Part shown: positions 1 through 5,161 of the stretch, one piece after another
How the letters are laid out: every line of letters starts with the position of its first letter
How positions within the stretch are numbered: the stretch's first letter is position 1
Origin: Lachnospiraceae bacterium
GTDB taxonomy: Bacteria; Bacillota; Clostridia; Lachnospirales; Lachnospiraceae
Direction of reading: 5' to 3'
NCBI GenBank assembly: GCA_017477005.1
Contig: JAFUXY010000448.1
Span: 1 to 5,563 of the forward strand
Length of the DNA: 5,563 nt
Program-made: the position numbers and the translations under genes
Notes under the pieces: model-generated
The model's database searches: none
What the model saw: only the letters and a program-made list of their open reading frames with translations
Told to the model about the DNA's origin: nothing

Positions 1-2601
1 GCAGAGACCTACAATGTCAAGATTACGCCAAAAGACGGATATATGGTCAATATTGATGATGCCTATTTGTCCTTTGAGGTAGCGCCCGGTACGCTGCAGG
101 CGACCTACAGCGCAAGTGACACCTATACTTACTCGGGAGCAGTGCAGACACCGAAGGTCAAGGTCACGAATGTCAAGGGCGATGAGGTATCGACCTATAC
201 CATGAATTACTGGACCGCTTCTGACAAGAAGACGGCGAGTGCGCATACCGACGCCGGAGATGTGTATTACTATCTGACCGGTCTCAAGAGCTACTATCAG
301 GGCGATGTCGAGTATTTCGAAGATTCAACGCAGAAGAATTTTGGTTATTTCAAGATCCTGCCGATGGATTTGAATTCTGCGGATATCAACGCGGCGAAGA
401 TTGACGACCAGTTGTATACCGGCAATGATGTGACGTTGAAGGCCAAGGACATCGTCTTGACCAACACGAAGACGAGCGCCACTTTGGTGAGCAAGGACAC
501 GAACGCTTCGAGTTATGATTATTTCGTGCAAGGATACCAGAACAACAAGGAGGAAAGCACGACAGACAGCAAGGCAAAGGTAATCCTCGAGGCATACAAG
601 AACGCAACAGGCGAGTATTCTGGAAACTATACCGGCACCCGGACGATTGAGTTCGTGATTTCTAAAGAAAACCTCAGCGATTACAAGGGGACGCTCACGA
701 AGAATACGGCTGTGTATACCGGAGAGGTATGGAAGCTTGAAGATATTCTGAAGGATCAGGATATCATGATGACCAGCAATACGACGGAGGAAACGAAAAA
801 AGTAACCTTTGCATATACGGCCAGGGAGAAAGAGGGAAGGACGATCTGCGATCCTGGAACCTACCATATCGATCTGGTGGCGGACTCGAAGGTTTCCTAC
901 AAGGGTACTTTGTCCGATATGGAATTCACGATTGTCAAGAGACCAGTCAATTATGGCGGAGGAAACAGCTTCAATCTCGGTGACAATTATATAGGAAACA
1001 ACTATCCTTTCAATTACTCGATTTCTCTGACTACCGAAGAGGACGGCACGGTTGCCGCAGTGTATCAGGGACGGGACAATGATGGAAACGCGTATTATTA
1101 TGTGACGGAGAAGGATCTGGCCTATACCACAAATCGTGTCCGTCCGACGGTGACGATGACGGATGTTGTCAGAAATCAGGCGATGCCCGAATCGAACCCG
1201 AGCAGTATTTCGGTGTCGTATGGCGAGAATATGCAGACGGGGTCGGTGGAAGACCATGCAGGCGTGGTCACGATTTCCGGCGCAGGGGATTATTATGATT
1301 CTGATACGAAGGCCATCGTATACTTCGCTATTGGAACGGATATCCGCACCAATTTCAGCGTACGGTTTGCGAGTACGCAGACGACGGGATTTGCGGTCAA
1401 CAGCAGCGGCGTTATGGCGCAGAAATATCAGGGGAAGGATCTGGTGCCGGATGTGGAAGTCGTCTATGGCACGACGAAGCTGGCTGCGAATACGGATTAT
1501 GATTTGTATGTGGTAGACAAGGACAAGAACAAGCTCGACGCAGGCAGCTATACCAACGCTGGAGAATACTGGCTAATGGCCGAGGGCAAGGGACGGTATT
1601 ATGGAAAGATCTATACGAATGATACTTTGTCCTACAAGATCGAGCCGACCAAGCTGACCCCGCTTTCTTTCACGATGACAGAGCCGTTGTTTGAAGCGGA
1701 TCCGATCATTTACAAGGGTGAGGAGTACAATGTGGCTGTGTATGCAGGCAGGGAGATCGAGCCTGCTGTCAGCAAGATCATGGTTCGTTGGAAGGATGCG
1801 AGTAATGCGGCGCACGATGTGGATATCGAGGAGCTTGGTTACAAGAAAGAGGTGACGTACAGCAACAACAAGGATTCGAGCTTTGTGATCCGAAAGAACG
1901 GAACGGAAAAGATGCTCGAGAATCTGTCCAGCAATATCCAGAGCGTCAAGAGCGCGGTTCCGACCGTGACGGTGACTTTGGCGGATGCGGATGGCAATTT
2001 CTACGTGGATAAGTCTGCGGCAGAGGATTATACGATGTCCCAGACGTTCCTGATCGCGCCAATGGATCTGAATACCTATGGCAATTTGAAGCTCGGATCG
2101 AGTGAGTGCGATTATGCCGGAGGAGAGCCGGTGGTGCCTTCGTACTGCGTGACAGCGACCAAGGATGGCACGGCGTTGGATTCAACGACGCTGAAGAAGG
2201 ACACGGATTATACGGAGGAGGCGACGAACAATGTGTTGGCGGGCGGAAAGAATTCCGCAAATGCTCCGACACTGAATGTCGTGGGTACGGCGACGACCGG
2301 CGGCAATTTCATGGGAATTTTGTCGAGTACGTTTGATATTTACGCCGATATGAAGGATGCGGTAGTTGAGATGCCGTCCAAGCAGACAGCCAAGAATGCG
2401 GACGATGTGGTATTGGATTCTGTGTACTTCAAGAATTCGAGCGGCGATCCGGACGTGCTGGAACGAGGCGTGGATTACTCGATTGAGAAGTTTGCGGTCA
2501 ACGGAACCAAGGCTTCCTTTACACTGGAAGGAAACAACGACAATTATTATACCGGAACTACGGCGGCGCTTGGCTACGATCTGATTGACAGCAAGAGTTA
2601 T
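1..2601 (+). repeat. Irregular N-terminal array of diverged Ig-like protein repeats
   Basis: Residues 1-867 hold the tail of one unit (residues 1 to about 35) and eight further units. Their opening Y-x-G anchors, or the equivalent position, fall near residues 44, 139, 239, 375, 476, 581, 705 and 797. Spacing is therefore 95, 100, 136, 101, 105, 124, 92 and then 83 to the next array. Most units close with a G-x-Y-x-G-like turn and a final strand ending in F-x-I, for example Y-F-K-I, E-F-V-I, E-F-T-I, S-Y-K-I and T-F-D-I. The unit at 375 lacks the Gly of the anchor. The unit at 797 has lost Tyr, Gly and Pro but keeps its G-V-D-Y and Y-Y-T-G-T motifs. The repeats are visible in protein, not DNA; I saw no long near-identical DNA copies. 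They resemble MBG/Ig-like modules of Firmicutes and Actinobacteria surface proteins, but the family name is unconfirmed. Confidence 0.7.
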
Positions 2602-4722
2602 ACCGTATCCGCTACGCTGAAGGAGACAAGGGTTGCTTATACCGGCAATGCGTTGGTGCCTCAGGTGGACAAGGTGCTTTTGAACAATGTGGCCTACGAG
2701 GGCGATCTGGATATTACCTATTACACGGATTCGGCCTTGAAGGAATCGACGGCGACGATCGTGGAATCGGGTACATACTATGTGAAGGTGGCGTTGAAGG
2801 ATTATGTGGGACTGTATGCCGCGCCGACTTTCACGGTAGGAAAATATACGAATATGTCGGCGGCCACTGTGAAGGTCAGCCCGGATTACTGGTATGACGG
2901 AGCAGTACACAAGCCAGAGAGTATCGTGGTGACGGTGGGCGGCAGCACGCTGAAGAGCGGGACAGATTATAGCGTATCGGGTTCCTTCTTGGTAGGCACG
3001 AGCGGAAGCACAACCACGACATCGCCTTCGGCGGTGAACACGTACCGCGTGCAGGTTACCGGAAAGGGATCTTATATAGGAACAAACACGACGGGTTCGT
3101 ACAAGATCAAGGATCAAACGGCGCTCAGCGAGTCGGATGTTTCGATCTCGCCGGTGAAGTTCATTGCAAATGGCAGCGCACAGACACCTTCGAAGATTGT
3201 TGTCAAGAAAAATGGCACGACACTGACAAAAGACAGGGATTACACGATTAGTTATCGTCAATATAGGAATGACGAAGCTGTCTCTATCAAGGCGAGCGAC
3301 TGCGTGACCAGCGGGTTGTATTTCGTGGTCGTGAAGGGTGTGGAGAGCCAGGGCTACAAGGGCACTGTCGAGAAGGGTTTCCAGATTTTGGATGCGACCA
3401 GCGATCTGACGGTGAATCTCTCTTCGAAATCAAAGACCTACGATGGAAGCGCGGTGACGCCGACGGTATCGAGTGTGACGGACAAAAGCGGGACGGCAAT
3501 TTCGCCTTCAACGTATAAGGTAACAATCCGGAACGCCAGCGGAAAGACGGTGAAATCTGCGACAGCTGCGGGTACTTATACGGTAGAAGCGGCGGTGAAT
3601 ACGAGGAGTTCGGATTATTATGGGCGAAGCGGGAGCACGACGTTTACGATCAATCCATTGGCGATCAGCTCGAGCAAGATCGATATCACGGGTACCTCGG
3701 GCAGCGGTTATGTGTACACGGGCAAGGAGATTAAGCCGACTTTGACAGTGACGTTTGATGCGGGTTCGACGACAGCGAAGGCGGATTCGTCTGACGTGGT
3801 CTCGGCAGCGGTCGATCGGCTGCTGGGTACCTTGACGGTACAGGCGGCAAGTAGTACAATCAAGACGCTGAAGAGGGGCACGGATTACACGGTCAGCTAT
3901 AGCAACAACGAGGAGCCTGGCACAGCGACGGCTACGATTACTGGAAAGGGCAACTTCAAGGGAACAACGAAGGAGACGTTCAAGATCCTGCGGATCCCGA
4001 TGGCGAAGCCGACGGCGAAAGCGGAAGCGGCTACAAAGATCCTGTTGTCGTGGGATGCTTCGCAGAACGCCCAGAGGTATGAGGTTACTTACAAGGACAG
4101 GAACGATGAAGAGGTGACGGAGACCACGAGCAAGACATCGATGGAGATTTCCGATCTGAGTGCCAATACGTCGTACACGTTCGCGGTGCGGGCGTACCGG
4201 GCGAACAGCGCGGGCGTGAAGCATTACAGCGTGACGCAGAAGGTGACTGGCAAGACGCTCAAGTCTTCTTCATCTGGAGGCAGTAGCAGCGGCGGCGGTT
4301 CGGTTTATGTTCCGTCTACCTATTCCGGTGGAACGTACTATTCGAGCGGTGGCGGCGGTGGTGACGATGATGATGACGACAGCGGAAGCGGCGGTGGAAG
4401 TGGCAGCAGCGGAAGCGGGAGCAGCAACGGCACCAAGGTGAAGACGCCGAAGGCCAAGAATGTGACGGCAAATTCTGATGGTACCGGGCAGGTTACGGTG
4501 AAGTGGAAGGACAACCACACGTATGATGGCGTGGAGGTGTTCCGGAGTTCCGATGGCGTGAATTATTACAAGATCGCGAGGATGGTGACGAAGAATAAGT
4601 ACACGAACCGAAATCTGACCAGCGGGCATACATATTTCTTCAAGGTACGTGCGTTCAAGTACAATGGGTTGAAGAAGAAGAATGCGAAGATGTCGAAGGC
4701 GAAGGTGGTCACGGTGCAGTAA
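1..4722 (+). CDS. Large tandem Ig-like repeat and FN3-domain surface/secreted protein, 5'-partial
   Basis: The frame is open from the first base and ends at TAA 4720-4722, giving 1573 visible residues. The ATG at 43 is internal: the codons before it encode the closing strands of another repeat unit (Y-N-V-K-I ... Y-L-S-F-E-V), so the real start lies upstream. Residues 1-1332 are beta-rich repeats marked by an opening Y-[TSDQA]-G-x(3-4)-P-x-V, a middle G-x-D-Y and a closing [GK]-x-Y-x-G ... F-x-I. Residues 1337-1420 are an FN3 domain, 1422-1477 a Gly/Ser/Asp linker, and 1480-1573 a second FN3 domain. The protein is rich in Thr, Ser, Tyr and Asp and has very few Cys, as is usual for exported Gram-positive adhesin-type proteins. 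No enzymatic motif is visible. The C-terminus has no LPxTG-type signal, membrane helix or Lys/Arg tail, so any signal peptide or anchor must be in the missing N-terminus. An extracellular structural or adhesive role is inference from architecture. Confidence 0.9.
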   Translation, partial: AETYNVKITPKDGYMVNIDDAYLSFEVAPGTLQATYSASDTYTYSGAVQTPKVKVTNVKGDEVSTYTMNYWTASDKKTASAHTDAGDVYYYLTGLKSYYQGDVEYFEDSTQKNFGYFKILPMDLNSADINAAKIDDQLYTGNDVTLKAKDIVLTNTKTSATLVSKDTNASSYDYFVQGYQNNKEESTTDSKAKVILEAYKNATGEYSGNYTGTRTIEFVISKENLSDYKGTLTKNTAVYTGEVWKLEDILKDQDIMMTSNTTEETKKVTFAYTAREKEGRTICDPGTYHIDLVADSKVSYKGTLSDMEFTIVKRPVNYGGGNSFNLGDNYIGNNYPFNYSISLTTEEDGTVAAVYQGRDNDGNAYYYVTEKDLAYTTNRVRPTVTMTDVVRNQAMPESNPSSISVSYGENMQTGSVEDHAGVVTISGAGDYYDSDTKAIVYFAIGTDIRTNFSVRFASTQTTGFAVNSSGVMAQKYQGKDLVPDVEVVYGTTKLAANTDYDLYVVDKDKNKLDAGSYTNAGEYWLMAEGKGRYYGKIYTNDTLSYKIEPTKLTPLSFTMTEPLFEADPIIYKGEEYNVAVYAGREIEPAVSKIMVRWKDASNAAHDVDIEELGYKKEVTYSNNKDSSFVIRKNGTEKMLENLSSNIQSVKSAVPTVTVTLADADGNFYVDKSAAEDYTMSQTFLIAPMDLNTYGNLKLGSSECDYAGGEPVVPSYCVTATKDGTALDSTTLKKDTDYTEEATNNVLAGGKNSANAPTLNVVGTATTGGNFMGILSSTFDIYADMKDAVVEMPSKQTAKNADDVVLDSVYFKNSSGDPDVLERGVDYSIEKFAVNGTKASFTLEGNNDNYYTGTTAALGYDLIDSKSYTVSATLKETRVAYTGNALVPQVDKVLLNNVAYEGDLDITYYTDSALKESTATIVESGTYYVKVALKDYVGLYAAPTFTVGKYTNMSAATVKVSPDYWYDGAVHKPESIVVTVGGSTLKSGTDYSVSGSFLVGTSGSTTTTSPSAVNTYRVQVTGKGSYIGTNTTGSYKIKDQTALSESDVSISPVKFIANGSAQTPSKIVVKKNGTTLTKDRDYTISYRQYRNDEAVSIKASDCVTSGLYFVVVKGVESQGYKGTVEKGFQILDATSDLTVNLSSKSKTYDGSAVTPTVSSVTDKSGTAISPSTYKVTIRNASGKTVKSATAAGTYTVEAAVNTRSSDYYGRSGSTTFTINPLAISSSKIDITGTSGSGYVYTGKEIKPTLTVTFDAGSTTAKADSSDVVSAAVDRLLGTLTVQAASSTIKTLKRGTDYTVSYSNNEEPGTATATITGKGNFKGTTKETFKILRIPMAKPTAKAEAATKILLSWDASQNAQRYEVTYKDRNDEEVTETTSKTSMEISDLSANTSYTFAVRAYRANSAGVKHYSVTQKVTGKTLKSSSSGGSSSGGGSVYVPSTYSGGTYYSSGGGGGDDDDDDSGSGGGSGSSGSGSSNGTKVKTPKAKNVTANSDGTGQVTVKWKDNHTYDGVEVFRSSDGVNYYKIARMVTKNKYTNRNLTSGHTYFFKVRAFKYNGLKKKNAKMSKAKVVTVQ
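949..1020 (+). other. Asn/Gly/Tyr/Phe-rich spacer between repeat units
   Basis: Residues 317-340 break the beta-repeat pattern. They follow a complete closing strand (E-F-T-I-V-K-R-P-V) and come before the next unit. The stretch contains seven Asn, five Gly, four Tyr and three Phe in 24 residues, with almost no charge. It accounts for part of the 136-residue spacing between the anchors at residues 239 and 375. It may be a flexible linker between two groups of units. No known motif is recognised in it. Confidence 0.5.
2602..3996 (+). repeat. Regular C-terminal array of five Ig-like protein repeats, about 90 residues each
   Basis: Five consecutive units have anchors at residues 880 (Y-T-G-N-A-L-V-P-Q-V), 965 (Y-D-G-A-V-H-K-P), 1056 (A-N-G-S-A-Q-T-P), 1147 (Y-D-G-S-A-V-T-P-T-V) and 1239 (Y-T-G-K-E-I-K-P-T-L). 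The spacings are 85, 91, 91 and 92 residues. Units 2, 3 and 5 carry the middle motif: S-G-T-D-Y-S-V, K-D-R-D-Y-T-I and R-G-T-D-Y-T-V-S-Y-S-N-N. Closing motifs include T-G-K-G-S-Y-I-G-T and T-G-K-G-N-F-K-G-T, each followed by a last strand ending in K-I. The last unit is the best match to the common bacterial G-T-A-T-x-T-I-T-G-K-G-N-Y-x-G-T module, but it carries an insertion of about 25 residues (near residues 1250-1278) between opening and middle motifs. These are likely rigid beta-sandwich spacers that extend the protein from the cell. Confidence 0.8.
4003..4260 (+). other. Fibronectin type III domain 1 of the large protein
   Basis: Residues 1335-1420 begin A-K-P-T-A-K-A-E-A and contain the FN3 core Trp in L-L-S-W-D-A-S (Trp 1351). 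The B-C region is Y-E-V-T-Y-K-D. The tyrosine corner is L-S-A-N-T-S-Y-T-F-A-V-R-A-Y (Tyr 1392), and the domain ends with V-T-G-K-T-L. Order and spacing match an ordinary FN3 fold of about 85-90 residues. FN3 domains near the end of bacterial extracellular proteins usually act as spacers or weak binding modules. No RGD motif is present. Confidence 0.85.
4264..4431 (+). repeat. Low-complexity Gly/Ser linker with hexa-Asp run
   Basis: Residues 1422-1477 lie between the two FN3 domains. They consist mainly of Ser and Gly, with a short Tyr/Thr/Pro-containing part (Y-V-P-S-T-Y-S-G-G-T-Y-Y) and then five Gly followed by six consecutive Asp at residues 1455-1460 (4363-4380). A second Gly/Ser stretch completes it. 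The DNA is an imperfect GGC/AGC/GGT codon repeat, the kind of sequence prone to slippage and length variation. It is a flexible tether. The acidic run could bind divalent cations, which is inference. Confidence 0.85.
4438..4719 (+). other. Fibronectin type III domain 2 at the extreme C-terminus
   Basis: Residues 1480-1573 begin V-K-T-P-K-A-K-N-V-T and have the core Trp in V-T-V-K-W-K-D (Trp 1502). The tyrosine corner is L-T-S-G-H-T-Y-F-F-K-V-R-A-F (Tyr 1545). The last strand, A-K-V-V-T-V-Q, ends directly at the stop codon. The domain is Lys-rich (N-G-L-K-K-K-N-A-K-M-S-K-A-K), so it is basic while the linker before it is acidic. Terminal FN3 domains of this type are common in Clostridia extracellular proteins. 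Confidence 0.85.
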
Positions 4723-4914
4723 ATGACGAAGAAGGAAAAGGCGAAGGTGACACACGAAATAAATGCTGTATGGCATAGTCGTTACAAGGGAAAGAAATAC
4801 TGTGTTATTGTGACACACCCGAATTCGGAAAGTCCGGCGTACATCTATCGGTTTGTCAATCATGGTTTTGATAATTATGAGTTTATAGGAAAGTTTGATA
4901 CAGAGGGAGAATGA
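4723..4914 (+). CDS. Small hypothetical protein (63 aa, or 55 aa from an internal GTG)
   Basis: I do not recognise this protein. The ATG touches the TAA of the large gene with no gap and is in the same frame. Only a weak, distant purine run (about 4701-4708, 14 bases away) precedes it, so translation would depend on coupling. A second candidate start is GTG 4747, preceded by an AAGAAGGA-type site at 4729-4736 with a 10-base spacer. It would give 55 aa and drop the Lys-rich leader M-T-K-K-E-K-A-K. The remainder looks like a genuine small folded protein, with alternating hydrophobic segments K-Y-C-V-I-V, A-Y-I-Y-R-F-V and Y-E-F-I-G-K-F suggesting a small beta sheet. No signal peptide or membrane helix is seen, so it is probably cytosolic. 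Codon use is more AT-rich than in the gene before it. Its stop lies 4 bases before the proposed start of the next gene, which suggests a shared transcript. Function unknown. Confidence 0.6.
   Translation: MTKKEKAKVTHEINAVWHSRYKGKKYCVIVTHPNSESPAYIYRFVNHGFDNYEFIGKFDTEGE
4904..4909 (+). promoter_or_regulatory. Ribosome binding site for the 70-aa gene
   Basis: AGGGAG lies 9 bases before GTG 4919. It is a strong Shine-Dalgarno match with good spacing, and it sits inside the last codons of the preceding small gene. It supports GTG 4919 over the upstream TTG 4895, which has no comparable site, and over ATG 4934. Confidence 0.7.
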
Positions 4915-4918
4915 TGCC

Positions 4919-5131
4919 GTGTATGATGAAGCGATGAGACTGTTGAAACAAGTTCCAGATTATTATGAGGATTTCATGATTTCAATGAGGTCTGATTTGA
5001 AAAGAAATCCAGGTCTTGTTCAACCTGTAATTGATTTCTTGACTGAGGACAGGGAACATACGACTAGTGATATTCTTGGGTTTTGTTGGCAGATGGAGAG
5101 AAATGTGCCGGTGGAGAGAATGTCTGCATGA
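4919..5131 (+). CDS. Small helical hypothetical protein (70 aa, GTG start)
   Basis: The frame could be extended to TTG 4895. GTG 4919 is chosen because AGGGAG stands at the right distance and because it leaves a 4-base gap after the previous stop instead of an overlap. The product begins (M)-Y-D-E-A-M-R-L-L-K-Q-V-P-D-Y-Y-E-D-F and looks almost entirely alpha-helical. The parts are an amphipathic first helix with the D-Y-Y-E-D-F segment, a second helix around P-G-L-V-Q-P-V-I-D-F-L, and a T-T-S-D-I-L-G-F segment that could cap a third helix. There is one Cys, no signal peptide and no membrane segment, so it is likely cytosolic. It has the look of a small stand-alone helical bundle or partner-binding protein, but I cannot name a family. 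GC content is low, like the previous small gene. Function unknown. Confidence 0.7.
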   Translation: MYDEAMRLLKQVPDYYEDFMISMRSDLKRNPGLVQPVIDFLTEDREHTTSDILGFCWQMERNVPVERMSA

Positions 5132-5148
5132 TGAGGATGAGATGGTGA

Positions 5149-5154
5149 AGAAGG
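5149..5154 (+). promoter_or_regulatory. Ribosome binding site for the membrane-protein gene
   Basis: AGAAGG lies 7 bases before TTG 5162, within the 30-base gap after the 70-aa gene. The later in-frame GTG 5177 and ATG 5180 have no such site, so TTG is the best-supported start. The site also lies just after the stop of a 6-codon reading frame (5128-5148). Confidence 0.6.
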
Positions 5155-5161
5155 TGATACA

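Noticed and set aside
43..45. ATG 43 as the start of the large gene
   Set aside because: The same frame is open to base 1, and the residues before it complete a repeat unit. There is no ribosome site, and a protein of this type would need a signal peptide, which is absent here.
325..1257. 310-residue open frame on the minus strand inside the large gene
   Set aside because: It is antisense to clear repeat-domain coding sequence. Its product is rich in Arg, Ile and His with no recognisable domain, as expected from the complement of acg/gcg/gat-rich codons.
2182..3261. 359-residue open frame on the minus strand
   Set aside because: It lies opposite well-conserved repeat units, and its Arg/His/Ile-rich composition without motifs marks it as a codon-bias shadow.
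3508..4224. 238-residue open frame on the minus strand
   Set aside because: It overlaps the last Ig-like units and the first FN3 domain on the opposite strand. The product is extremely Arg-rich with no plausible fold.
4338..4440. Gly/Ser/Asp codon tract as a CRISPR array or transposon end
   Set aside because: There are no evenly spaced identical repeats with unique spacers and no terminal inverted repeats. It is a low-complexity protein linker in frame.
4715..4760. Terminator between the large gene and the small genes
   Set aside because: No GC-rich hairpin followed by a T run is visible, and the genes abut directly, so a shared transcript is more likely.
4270..4863. 197-residue minus-strand frame across the linker, second FN3 domain and small gene
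   Set aside because: It contains Ala/Val/Ile runs that are just the complement of the Gly/Ser/Asp codon tract. It crosses two better-supported genes.
4895..4897. TTG 4895 as the start of the 70-aa gene
   Set aside because: It has no Shine-Dalgarno match and would overlap the previous gene by 20 bases, while GTG 4919 has AGGGAG at 9 bases.
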